Shown here in pieces: positions 45,605 through 53,625 of a stretch of 64,000 bases of DNA. Made by a program: the position numbers and the translations under genes. This DNA comes from JAFGOG01 sp034429215 (GTDB lineage: Bacteria; Chloroflexota; Anaerolineae; JAAYZQ01), in assembly GCA_034429215.1 (NCBI GenBank), contig DAOUGI010000101.1, positions 42,425-106,424 on the forward strand, written 5' to 3'. The notes under the pieces were generated by a model, which saw nothing but the letters and a program-made list of their open reading frames with translations, did no database searches and was not told where the DNA came from. Positions within the stretch are counted from its first letter, which is position 1, and each line of letters opens with the position of its first letter.

Positions 45605-46876
45605 TCATCCCTGTGGTTCAGGCAACGGCTCGCCCCACTTCCTGGGCTTGCCGGCTCGCTGCTTTTCGGGTGGTTTAGCCTCCAACTGGAGGCCGGCCTG
45701 CGCATTTTGCACCGACATCAATACCAGCTCGGTGATGTCGATCGGCTTGATGCGAATGCGTGCCTTGCGCGCCCCTTCGGCCAGGGTGCGCTTGCATTGC
45801 TGGCAGGCCGACACGATGTAGCGGGCGCCGACGGCCTCCGCCTGCTTCATGCGGCGCTGGGCCACGCCGGCCACTATGTCGCCGGCGTACATGGCAATGT
45901 CGCCGCCGCCGCCGCAGCACAGACTGTTCGGGCCGCTTTGGGCCATCTCGGCGAAGGTCAGGCCGGGGATGCTCCTCAGAACCTGGCGGGGCGCATCGTA
46001 GACGCCGCTCTTGCGGCCCAGGTCACACGGGTCGTGGTAGGTGACCACGTCCTCCACCGGCCCCAGCGTCAGCCGCCCCTCTTCGATCAGGCGGGCCATG
46101 AACTGGGTCGAGTGCAAGATCTCAACCGGCGCCGGCCGGCCCAGGATCTCGGGGTAGAGGTGGTGCCAGGTGTAGTAGCAGGACGGGCACGAGGCGACCA
46201 GCACCTTGGCCCCGCTCTCGGCGAGCCGGGCGTAGTGGTGCTCGGCCAGCTCTTTGACCCGCCCTTTGCGGCCTGCGCCATATAGCGGATAGCCGCAGCA
46301 CCACTCCTCCCCGCCCAACACGGTGTAATCTACCCCGGCTTGCCCCAGGATCTGCACAAAGCTCTGGGGCACGGCGTAGGTCTGGGGGAAGAGGGCGCCG
46401 ACGCAGCCGATGAAGTAGAGCACCTCAGCCTGGCGTTTGTCCAGTTGGGGCGGCCGCTCGGGCAGGTTTTCGCTCCAGATCAGGCGCGTTTCGTTGGGCT
46501 CGTTGGCGATGTTGCGGCTGGCAGCCACCGCCTCCAACATGCCGCCCAGCCCTCCTTGCAGAGGGCCGATCTCCTGGTCGATGTACACCTCGCGCAGGTT
46601 GCGCATCATCTCGGTGATCTTGATGTCGCGGGGGCAGCGCACCGTGCAGCTATAGCAAGCCGTGCACATCCAGAAGGTGTTCGAGGCCAGCACTTCGTCG
46701 CGGAGCCCCAGCTCTACCATCCGCCACAATGCCCGGGGAGAATAGTCCATCGCAAAGGCGGTGGGGCAGGTGGCTGAACAGGTGCCACACTGGTAGCAGG
46801 TGGCAATTGCCTCGTTAATCGCTTCCATCTCCGCAGGAGAGGCCGCTACGGGACGGACTGCCTCTAATTGAGCCAT
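45605..46876 (-). CDS. hdrD: HdrD-like protein (fused HdrC and HdrB domains)
   Basis: A 423-residue fusion. The N-terminal HdrC-like ferredoxin has C27/C30/C33/C37 and C71/C74/C77/C81. The C-terminal part carries two CCG domains: the first with GEEWCCGYPLYG and VASCPSCYYT, the second with HDPCDLGRKSG and NSLCCGGGGD plus SACQQCKR, enough for the non-cubane clusters of HdrB. In methanogens this reduces the CoM-S-S-CoB heterodisulfide; the bacterial substrate is unknown. First gene of the operon, ATG 46876 after GAGGAGG. It is controlled by the promoter and structured leader at 46944-47086. Confidence 0.9.
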   Translation of the reverse strand: MAQLEAVRPVAASPAEMEAINEAIATCYQCGTCSATCPTAFAMDYSPRALWRMVELGLRDEVLASNTFWMCTACYSCTVRCPRDIKITEMMRNLREVYIDQEIGPLQGGLGGMLEAVAASRNIANEPNETRLIWSENLPERPPQLDKRQAEVLYFIGCVGALFPQTYAVPQSFVQILGQAGVDYTVLGGEEWCCGYPLYGAGRKGRVKELAEHHYARLAESGAKVLVASCPSCYYTWHHLYPEILGRPAPVEILHSTQFMARLIEEGRLTLGPVEDVVTYHDPCDLGRKSGVYDAPRQVLRSIPGLTFAEMAQSGPNSLCCGGGGDIAMYAGDIVAGVAQRRMKQAEAVGARYIVSACQQCKRTLAEGARKARIRIKPIDITELVLMSVQNAQAGLQLEAKPPEKQRAGKPRKWGEPLPEPQG

Positions 46877-46943
46877 AGTCCTCCTCTTTCTGCCCTGTGG
46901 GACAGATCACTGCTGCATCGTGCTGATGCAGACTGTCTGACGA

Positions 46944-47051
46944 CAAAAAAAGGGGCTGCGAGATCAACGGCCCGGGCACGCCCGGCAACCTTTTTCTCCC
47001 AAGCCCCTTGTTAGCCCCTATCGCTGAGGTCCTTTCCTCATCCAGGATGAC
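46944..47051 (-). promoter_or_regulatory. Structured leader with terminator, Moco/Tuco-riboswitch-like
   Basis: About 100 nt of transcribed leader between the promoter and hdrD. It has two tandem AGGGGCT segments (47019-47013 and 47008-47002), either of which can pair with AGCCCCT (46957-46951) that directly precedes T7. Inside are GAGA/TCTC, and a GGTTG-CCGGG-CGTG-CCCGG-GCCGTTGA stem-loop. Two alternative partners for a terminator arm mean a switch. The inner stem and its flanks recall, from memory, the Moco RNA motif, which would suit an operon that ends in a molybdopterin formate dehydrogenase. Ligand not proven. Confidence 0.55.
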
Positions 47052-47057
47052 TCGACC

Positions 47058-47086
47058 ATTCTACAGCAGATCAGTCTCCTTGTCAA
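47058..47086 (-). promoter_or_regulatory. Promoter of the hdr-fdh operon
   Basis: Minus-strand TTGACA (47086-47081), 17 bp, TAGAAT (47063-47058). The start site is expected near 47051, leaving a leader of about 175 nt. It overlaps the 3' end of the truncated protease frame. Confidence 0.8.
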
Positions 47087-47231
47087 GCTCTCGATCACCT
47101 TGAATGCAGGCCAGGACCATCTCGACGGCCTGGGGGATGGCGGCTACCATGACAAGAACGACATGGATGCCCACCCCGTCGCCGGTCAGGATGGGGTTGC
47201 CCAGACCCAGGACCAATGTTTTGCCAACCAT
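47061..47231 (-). pseudogene. Truncated hydrogenase maturation protease
   Basis: A 56-codon frame whose first 24 residues (TLVLGLGNPILTGDGVGIHV) match the N-terminus of HycI/HyaD-type hydrogenase maturation endopeptidases, including the metal-binding acidic residue. Full family members are about 150 residues. After residue 24 the similarity is lost and the frame ends at TAG, overlapping the hdr promoter. The fragment shows that a hydrogenase locus once lay here, or that rearrangement placed the promoter within it. No hydrogenase large-subunit gene remains in the window. Confidence 0.6.
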
Positions 47232-47240
47232 GCCGATTGC

Positions 47241-47282
47241 CAGAAAACGACCGGGCTACTGCCTTCGACAGCAGTAGCCCGG
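47241..47282 (-). terminator. Terminator of the FocA-receiver gene
   Basis: CCGGGCTACTGC (47282-47271) pairs with GCAGTAGCCCGG (47262-47251), 8-nt loop, followed by TCGTTTTCTGG on the minus strand. Confidence 0.8.
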
Positions 47283-47303
47283 CGGCAATGATCGAGCGGG
47301 CGC

Positions 47304-48563
47304 TTACTTGAGGAAGCGCTTGACCGTATTGAGCAGATTCTCCGGCTTGACCGGCTTGTCGATCCAGGCATCGATCGGGATGTGCACGTTATCGGGCAGC
47401 AGCCCTGCCTTGTCGGTGCTGGCGATGCTGGACACCATGATGATCGGGATCTTGTTCAGCGCCGGGTCGGCGAGCATCTTTTGCGAAACGGCCACGCCTT
47501 CAAGCGGCGTCTTCATCATCACGTCCATCAGCACCAGGTTGGGCAGTTCCTTCTTCATCGCGGCCAACGCCTCGTCGCCGTTGGCGGCAGTCATGACCTG
47601 GTAGCCTTCCTTGGCCAGGATCGTCTTGGTGACCGCCACAAAGTCGGGGTCGTCGTCTACGACCAGGATCTTCCGGGGTGCGCCAGCGGGCACCACCACC
47701 TTGCGCTGCGGGCGCAAGTAGGCGAACCAGTAGACCAGGCCGACAAAGCCAGCGCCGCCGATGATGTTGCCGATGGTGACCGGCAGCAGGTTCTTGAGGA
47801 AGAAGGCGCCCCAGGTCAGGTTGCCAAAATCGGCCGCCGTCTTGCCGATGGCTGCCCAGAACGTGGAATCGGCCGGGACGAAATCCTTGATAAACAGGCC
47901 GATGGGGATAAAGTACATGTTGGCGACCGAGTGCTCAAATCCGGCGGCCACAAAGCAGGTGATGGGGAAGAGGATCGCCAGGATCTTGTCGGTCGTGGAC
48001 CGCGCCGAGGAGCAGAGCCACACCGCCAGGCAGACCAGGGCGTTGCACATGATGCCCAAGCAGATGGCCTGGAAAAAATCGAGGCCGCACTTGGCGTTGG
48101 CGATGTTCAGAGCCGTAAGGCCAACCGCCCCGCTGGAGAAGGTGAACTGCTTGCTGAAGAACATGACCAGGGCGGTCAACAGCGAGCCCACCAGGTTGCC
48201 GGTCCACACGATGGCCCAGTTGCGCAGCAGCCCTGCGAGTGACACCTTGCCGCTGGCGAAGGCCATGACGATCAGGTTGTTGCCGGTGAACAGCTCGGCG
48301 CCGGCCACGACGACGGCGATCAGGCCCAGGCAGAAGACCAATCCGCCCAGGAGCCGCTGCAGGCCATACCCCATACCCGCTGCGGCGAGGCCCGACAGGA
48401 CGGTGGTACAAAAGATGGCCCCGGTGCCGATAAAGGCCCCGGCCAGGATCGCCAAGGCAGCCTGTGTGCTAAATTTCATCTTGGCTTTGTTGACGCCCAC
48501 CTCTTCCATGCGGGCGGCCATCTTTGCCGGGGGAAAGGCATCGATCTGAACTTCATTACTCAT
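47304..48563 (-). CDS. focA: Formate/nitrite channel fused to a response-regulator receiver domain
   Basis: A 419-residue protein with the six-helix FNT channel at residues 30-285: FTGNNLIVMAFASGKV forms the conserved half-helix, and the central His is H211 in GFEHSVANMYFIP. A linker of about ten residues (RPQRKVVVPAG) joins a complete receiver domain at 298-419: acidic D303-D304, phospho-acceptor D347 in NLVLMDVMM, K403 in DKPV. FocA proteins normally end after the sixth helix. The start at 48563 has GGAG seven bases upstream. The receiver belongs to the same subgroup as the stand-alone regulator at 58230, which suggests that a kinase in this locus gates or adjusts formate flux by phosphorylation. 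The architecture is visible; the regulatory role is inferred. Confidence 0.93.
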   Translation of the reverse strand: MSNEVQIDAFPPAKMAARMEEVGVNKAKMKFSTQAALAILAGAFIGTGAIFCTTVLSGLAAAGMGYGLQRLLGGLVFCLGLIAVVVAGAELFTGNNLIVMAFASGKVSLAGLLRNWAIVWTGNLVGSLLTALVMFFSKQFTFSSGAVGLTALNIANAKCGLDFFQAICLGIMCNALVCLAVWLCSSARSTTDKILAILFPITCFVAAGFEHSVANMYFIPIGLFIKDFVPADSTFWAAIGKTAADFGNLTWGAFFLKNLLPVTIGNIIGGAGFVGLVYWFAYLRPQRKVVVPAGAPRKILVVDDDPDFVAVTKTILAKEGYQVMTAANGDEALAAMKKELPNLVLMDVMMKTPLEGVAVSQKMLADPALNKIPIIMVSSIASTDKAGLLPDNVHIPIDAWIDKPVKPENLLNTVKRFLK

Positions 48564-48807
48564 CTCACTTCTCCTCTTCTTTGAGTTTATTTTCAAGCCC
48601 GGATCTGTTCACCGGGCCTGGCTACCCTAGCCTGAGACATACAAAAAGACACACAAAGCCGCGCCTGGTCCGCAGACACTGGCTGCTACAGTCGCTTTAT
48701 GCAACGCGCAGTCACCACGGCTTAATGTGCCTCTTATCACGCTCTCCAGTTTATCACCAAACTGACTGCCAGTCAACTTTTCGGATCGCCAAGTCACAAA
48801 CAACGGC
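48564..48807. other. Divergent intergenic region upstream of focA
   Basis: About 245 bp without a supported gene. No clear minus-strand promoter for focA was recognised. The plus-strand promoter for the next gene starts at 48808. Confidence 0.5.
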
Positions 48808-48836
48808 TTGGCCTTTTGACCGATCCGGTGTATAAT
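48808..48836 (+). promoter_or_regulatory. Promoter of the MurE-type ligase gene
   Basis: TTGGCC (48808-48813), 17 bp, TATAAT (48831-48836), about 30 nt before the ATG. Confidence 0.7.
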
Positions 48837-48864
48837 CCCCCCATCTCGTGAGACCGGAATAGCC

Positions 48865-50373
48865 ATGGCCATCCCATTGAGTGACTTGATCGCCGCCTTG
48901 CCCAGCGCCCACGTCGAGGGTTATGCCGACCTGGCGGTCGAGGACATCGTCTTTGATTCGCGGCGGGTCAGGCCCGGCAGTCTGTTCGTCGCCTACCGTG
49001 GCGTGGCGACCGACGGCCACGATTATATCCCCCAGGCCATGGCCCGCGGCGCCGTGGCGGTGGTCGCCGAGCGGCCGGCCGCCGGGCTGGCGGTGCCCCT
49101 CGTCGTCGTCCCAGATGGCCGCGAAGCGCTGGCCTATCTGTCGGCGGCATGGTACGGTTTCCCCGCTCGCCACATGACGATCGTTGGCATAACCGGCACC
49201 GACGGCAAGACCACCACCTGCAATCTGCTGCACACCATCCTGGTCGCCGCCGGGCGGCGGGCCGGCCTGGTGACCACCGTCAACGCCGTCATCGGCGACC
49301 GGGTGCTCGACACCGGCCTACACACCACCACGCCCGACGCTCCCGAAGTGCAGCGCTACCTGGCCGAGATGGTCGCCGCCGGGCTGGAGATCGCCGTGCT
49401 CGAGACCACGTCGCACGGCCTGGCCCAACACCGCGTTGCCGCCTGCGATTACGACCTGGCGGTCGTGACCAATGTCACCCACGAGCACCTCGACATCCAT
49501 GGCAGCCTGGAGGCCTACCAACAGGCCAAGGCCACCCTCTTTCGCCACTTGATGGCCGGCTATCGCAAGCCGGGCATTTCCAAGGTGGCCGTGATCAATG
49601 CCGACGACGATTCATACCGTTACCTGCGGCCCATCCCTGCCGACCACCACCTGGTCTACAGCATCGGACGCGACACCGATGTGGCGGCGGTCAACCTTCG
49701 CCGTTTGCCATCCGATACCCGTTTCACAGTCCGGTCACCGGCCGGCGAGTTTGAGCTGCGGACGGTCCTGGTCGGCGACTTTAATGTGTCCAATATCCTG
49801 GCCGCGACGACGGCGGTGCTGGCGCTGGGCCTGCCGGTCGAGGCGATCCAGCGTGGCGTGTGGGCCATGAAGGGCGTGGTCGGGCGCATGGAGCGGATCG
49901 ACGAGGGCCAGGATTTCACCGCCATCGTCGATTTCGCTCACACGCCCAACGCGCTGCAGCGGGCGCTGGAGACGGCCCGCACCCTGACCGACAGCCGGGT
50001 GCTCGCCGTCTTTGGCTGCGCCGGCGAGCGGGACGTGGCCAAGAGGCCGTGGATGGGTGAGATCAGCGCCCGGCTGGCCGACGTAACCGTCATGACCGCT
50101 GAAGATCCTCGCACCGAGTCGCTCGAGGCGATCCTGGCCGAGATGGCTCACGGCGCCGAAAAGGCCGGCGCGGTCGAGGGCCGGAGCTACTTTCGCGTCC
50201 CCGATCGGGCCGAGGCGATCCAGTTTGCCGTCGATCTGGCCCAGCCGGGCGACCTGGTGATCGCCTGCGGCAAGGGGCACGAGCAGTCGATGTGCTTTGG
50301 AACCGTCGAAACTCCATGGAGCGAGCACGCCGCGATGCGGGCCGCGCTCCGGCGGCGGCCGGAACGCAGTTAG
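48865..50373 (+). CDS. murE: MurE-type UDP-MurNAc-tripeptide ligase
   Basis: Adds the third amino acid to the peptidoglycan peptide in the cytoplasm, using ATP; 502 residues. Motifs: N-terminal UDP-MurNAc-binding domain (DSRRVRPGSLFVAYRG), P-loop GITGTDGKTTT, the TTTPDAPE segment and VTNVTHEHLDIHG. Near the C-terminus TAEDPRTES occupies the place of DNPR, the diaminopimelate signature; EDPR leaves the Arg but not the Asn. The third residue could therefore be diaminopimelate, ornithine or lysine. It stands apart from other mur genes. Confidence 0.9.
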   Translation: MAIPLSDLIAALPSAHVEGYADLAVEDIVFDSRRVRPGSLFVAYRGVATDGHDYIPQAMARGAVAVVAERPAAGLAVPLVVVPDGREALAYLSAAWYGFPARHMTIVGITGTDGKTTTCNLLHTILVAAGRRAGLVTTVNAVIGDRVLDTGLHTTTPDAPEVQRYLAEMVAAGLEIAVLETTSHGLAQHRVAACDYDLAVVTNVTHEHLDIHGSLEAYQQAKATLFRHLMAGYRKPGISKVAVINADDDSYRYLRPIPADHHLVYSIGRDTDVAAVNLRRLPSDTRFTVRSPAGEFELRTVLVGDFNVSNILAATTAVLALGLPVEAIQRGVWAMKGVVGRMERIDEGQDFTAIVDFAHTPNALQRALETARTLTDSRVLAVFGCAGERDVAKRPWMGEISARLADVTVMTAEDPRTESLEAILAEMAHGAEKAGAVEGRSYFRVPDRAEAIQFAVDLAQPGDLVIACGKGHEQSMCFGTVETPWSEHAAMRAALRRRPERS

Positions 50374-50409
50374 AAGGCACAAACCCAGTTCCTGAGCAAG
50401 GAGGGGACT

Positions 50410-51960
50410 ATGGATCTGCTGGCAGTGTTGCTGGCCCTATCACCGGTGATCGTCATTTTCCTGCTGCTCACCCTGCGCCGCACCGCCGCCGACGTGGCGG
50501 GCATCATCGGTTGGGTCATCACCGTCGCCGTGGCCTGTCTGTACTTTCAGACACCGCTTGGCGTCGCGCTTCGGGCCAGCCTGGGCGGCATCCTAGCCTC
50601 GCTGCCGATCGCCCTGGTGGTTGCCACCTCGATCTTACAGGTGACCATCATGATCGAGACGGGGGCCATTGCCCGCGTAGTGGCCCTCATCAAGTCGGTG
50701 GCGCCCGGCGACCGGGTGGCGCAGATCATGCTCATCAATGTCGGGTTTGGCACGCTGCTGACCGCTCTGGGCGCGGTGCCGGTGTCGATCCTGCCGCCGA
50801 TCATGCTCGCCCTGGGATATTCCTCCTTCACTGCGATCGCCCTGCCGGCCCTCGGCTACGACGCGCTGTGCACCTATGCGTTGCTCGGCGTCCCGGTGGT
50901 CGTCTTTGCCAACTTTGTCGGCCAGCCGGTGGAGGCGGTGGGCGGTCTGTTTGCCCGCTTTATGCCGGTCATCAGCACCTGCATTGCTCTGGGGATGCTG
51001 TGGATCGCCGGCCGATGGAAGATGGTGAGGCAGGGCCTGGTGCCGGCCCTCCTGGCCGGGCTGACCGCCGGTCTGGTGGCCATCGGCATGAATGCCCTGG
51101 GCCTGATCACCCTCACCGGCATCGCCGCCGGGATGAGCGTGGTGCTGGTCATGCTGGCCTACCTCAAGCTCGCCGGCCGGCCCCTGATCGACCGAAGCAG
51201 CCTGGGCGAGGCCGATGTTTCCGCCGAGCGCAGGATATCCCTGGCTGCGGCCCTGTCGCCCTGGATCATCTTGACCATCTTGTCTCTGCTGGTCAACTTG
51301 CCCTTCCTGCCCTTCTTTGACCTGACCTTCAAGAAGCTGGCCATGCCGGTGGAGGTCATCCCCGGCTCGCCGGAAAAGGTGCGGTTTTTCTGGCAGGCCT
51401 ACTTCTGGATCCTGGTCAGCACCCTGCTGGCCCTGCCCTTCCTCAAGCCGACCAGGGCCCAGCTCCAAACCTCCGTGCGTAAGTGGTGGCGGCGGGCGCC
51501 GCGGCCTGTGCTGTCGGCGGCCATCTTTTTCGCCATCGCCTTTGTCATCAACCACTCGGGCAAAGGGGTCGACTGGCAGCTAGCCGATCCGAGCCACAAC
51601 ATGGTCCAGGTGGTGGCCGGGGCAGCAGCGTCCGCTTTCGGCCAGCTCTACCCGTTGATCGCACCCTTCCTGGGCCTGTTGGGCGGCTTTATCAGCGGCT
51701 CCGAGACCTCGGCCATCGCCATGCTGACAGAGCTGCACCTGTCGACGGCAGCCAAGATCGGCGCCTTTGGCCTGTTGATCGCCGCCGCAAGCGGCATCGG
51801 CGGAGGGCTGGCCAGCGTCATCTCGCCGGCCAAGCTGCAAAACGCGGCGGCCTCCATCGACCGGATCGGCGAAGAGTCGCGGGTGATCGGTACGACCTTT
51901 GTCGTGTCGCTGGTCATCACCGCTGTGTGCGCGGTGATGGCGTTGATCTGGGCGTTCTAG
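50410..51960 (+). CDS. lctP: L-lactate permease family transporter
   Basis: A 516-residue membrane protein with about 13 helices of the LctP family (TC 2.A.14), which import lactate or glycolate. Conserved segments are IVVATSILQVTIMIETGA-like early helices, GGFISGSETSAIAML and ASVISPAKLQNAAASI. It follows murE by 36 bp. Its stop codon overlaps that of the convergent fdhE (51957-51960). In a formate and lactate-using anaerobe it could supply organic acids, which would suit the neighbouring formate genes; that link is by position only. Confidence 0.88.
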   Translation: MDLLAVLLALSPVIVIFLLLTLRRTAADVAGIIGWVITVAVACLYFQTPLGVALRASLGGILASLPIALVVATSILQVTIMIETGAIARVVALIKSVAPGDRVAQIMLINVGFGTLLTALGAVPVSILPPIMLALGYSSFTAIALPALGYDALCTYALLGVPVVVFANFVGQPVEAVGGLFARFMPVISTCIALGMLWIAGRWKMVRQGLVPALLAGLTAGLVAIGMNALGLITLTGIAAGMSVVLVMLAYLKLAGRPLIDRSSLGEADVSAERRISLAAALSPWIILTILSLLVNLPFLPFFDLTFKKLAMPVEVIPGSPEKVRFFWQAYFWILVSTLLALPFLKPTRAQLQTSVRKWWRRAPRPVLSAAIFFAIAFVINHSGKGVDWQLADPSHNMVQVVAGAAASAFGQLYPLIAPFLGLLGGFISGSETSAIAMLTELHLSTAAKIGAFGLLIAAASGIGGGLASVISPAKLQNAAASIDRIGEESRVIGTTFVVSLVITAVCAVMALIWAF

Positions 51961-52790
51961 ATGCGATCAGTAGCGGCCGCCAGATCCATGCCGACCAGGA
52001 CCAACCGCTCGACCAGGGGATAGACCGGGCGGTGGATCTCGCGCAGATCGACCGTTTTCAGGTAACGGTGGCAGTCTGGGCAGACGTACAGGCGGTGGGC
52101 GCCGTCCCGGCTGGGGTAGTAGGTCTGTTTCCCCTCAGAGCCACAGAACGGGCAGCCAACCCGCTGATAGGCCCACGCAGCGTCGCAGCGGGAACAGACC
52201 AGATGGCGGGCGCCCCTGGGCTGTTCGAGCAGAGCCAGGTTGGGCTGTCCACCACAAATCGGGCAATATCCCTTGGTCCACAACGACAAGTCGAGGCGAG
52301 GCAAGATGACCTCTGCCGCTCGCTGCAAGTAGGGTGCTAAGGCAAACCCTACCGCCAACATTGGCGGGTGGCCCGGTCCCTCTTGAGCGCCGGCTTGATC
52401 CGCATCGAGTGTTGGGGAGGTCAAGGTATCCCAGGTTTCAAACACTTGCCGGGCCAGCGCCACCAGCCCTTCCGCCGGATGTTTGTGATGCTCGGCCTCC
52501 AAGGCCGGGTTGTGGCGCAGCAGGACAGCAGTGATCTGATCCACCAACCGAGCAAAGGGCCTGGGCTCGATGCCTAACTGGTCAAAGGTTAACTGAAGAA
52601 TTCCCTCAACCAGGCGCCGGCGCATCGCCGGCGCATCGTGCGGTCTGGGCTCGGGCAGGTTCGCTTTAGCCTCGAACTGCACCTGGTACAGGTCGTGGTA
52701 AAAGTCCAACAGTCCACCCAGCTCGCCATGTTGTTGCCGGGCCTCAGTCAACGCCTGAAGAACCTGGCGGTCTTGATCGCTCATTGTCAT
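51957..52790 (-). CDS. fdhE: Formate dehydrogenase accessory protein FdhE
   Basis: A 277-residue maturation factor needed for FDH-N, binding the catalytic subunit and iron through Cys pairs. Four CxxC motifs are visible in the C-terminal half: CPICGGQ, VCSRCDAA, GCPFCGSE and VCPDCHRY. It is the last gene of the fdnG-fdnH-fdnI-fdhE cluster. A hairpin between it and fdnI may reduce its expression. Its presence supports a functional exported formate dehydrogenase. Confidence 0.93.
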   Translation of the reverse strand: MTMSDQDRQVLQALTEARQQHGELGGLLDFYHDLYQVQFEAKANLPEPRPHDAPAMRRRLVEGILQLTFDQLGIEPRPFARLVDQITAVLLRHNPALEAEHHKHPAEGLVALARQVFETWDTLTSPTLDADQAGAQEGPGHPPMLAVGFALAPYLQRAAEVILPRLDLSLWTKGYCPICGGQPNLALLEQPRGARHLVCSRCDAAWAYQRVGCPFCGSEGKQTYYPSRDGAHRLYVCPDCHRYLKTVDLREIHRPVYPLVERLVLVGMDLAAATDRI

Positions 52791-52811
52791 AGACGGTTGC
52801 TCCCCAACAGA

Positions 52812-52855
52812 AAGGGCTGAGGGGCCTGACAGGGCCAGGCTCCACTCAGCCCCTT
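52812..52855 (-). terminator. Hairpin between fdnI and fdhE, possible partial terminator
   Basis: AAGGGGCTGAG (52855-52845) and CTCAGCCCTT (52821-52812) pair, enclosing a second inverted pair, followed by TCTGTT. Weak T-tract. Confidence 0.5.
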
Positions 52856-52881
52856 CAGTTCATTCACTTGTCCCAGGTTCC

Positions 52882-53625
52882 TCAGCTCTCCTGGTCCGCA
52901 GGCTGTTGTTCCTGCCCTTCGGCCTTGTGCTTCTCCCACATCTCCTTGGCCCGCTTTTCGCCATAGTACCACATGGCGTGATGCTCGCGAGCGTAGGACT
53001 CGGACACGACGCCGTAGCGCATACTGACCAGGCTCTGCCACATCAGCGGGTGGATTACCGCCAGGTAAAAGTGGATCACGAACATCGACACGGTGAGGAT
53101 GAACGCCAAGTCGTGAAAGATGACCATGATCTGATATAGGGTCTGCGGCATATATCCTCGCCCAAACCACATCGCCAGCCCGGTGATGCCAAAGGTAATC
53201 GTGCCCACGACCATGACCACGGCGTTCAGCCGCTCGCCGGTGTTAAACCGGGGTTGAGGCGGCATGGCGCCATGGCGGCCAAAAAGGTAGTAGGGAGCGG
53301 CCGCCTTGAGCCACAAGAGGTCATACTTGCTAAAGTTGAGAAACTCGCGCACGTGCATCAGCAGACGCCTGGGCTGCAGGACGGCATACAGGATCGGGAC
53401 GCCACCCAAGAACACCGCCGCAATCCGGTGGACAAGGCGCACGGTGCTGCCGGCTTCGCTCTGGGCAATCGACTGCAGCCAGGGGGCAAACAGGACGAGT
53501 CCTGTCAGCGCCAGGGGGATGAATGCGGCCGTGTGCATCCAGTGCAGGAACCGCTCCAGCGTGGTGTACTTGGGGATCCAGCGGATCTGAAAGGCACCTT
53601 TCGGGTCTGTAGGTTGGAAGCTCAT
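52882..53625 (-). CDS. fdnI: Formate dehydrogenase gamma subunit, cytochrome b556
   Basis: Membrane subunit of FDH-N that carries two b hemes and passes electrons to menaquinone; 247 residues. ATG 53625 overlaps the fdnH stop by four bases. Four helices are visible; candidate heme His are in LERFLHWMHTAAF, VRLVHRIAAVF, VIFHDLAFIL and VIHFYLAVIHPL. The C-terminal tail is charged and cytoplasmic. The N-terminal extension of the open frame is inside fdnH and is excluded. Confidence 0.93.
   Translation of the reverse strand: MSFQPTDPKGAFQIRWIPKYTTLERFLHWMHTAAFIPLALTGLVLFAPWLQSIAQSEAGSTVRLVHRIAAVFLGGVPILYAVLQPRRLLMHVREFLNFSKYDLLWLKAAAPYYLFGRHGAMPPQPRFNTGERLNAVVMVVGTITFGITGLAMWFGRGYMPQTLYQIMVIFHDLAFILTVSMFVIHFYLAVIHPLMWQSLVSMRYGVVSESYAREHHAMWYYGEKRAKEMWEKHKAEGQEQQPADQES

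Noticed and set aside
47100..47291. A plus-strand small protein gene
   Set aside because: It is the shadow of the truncated hydrogenase-protease frame and of a terminator hairpin.
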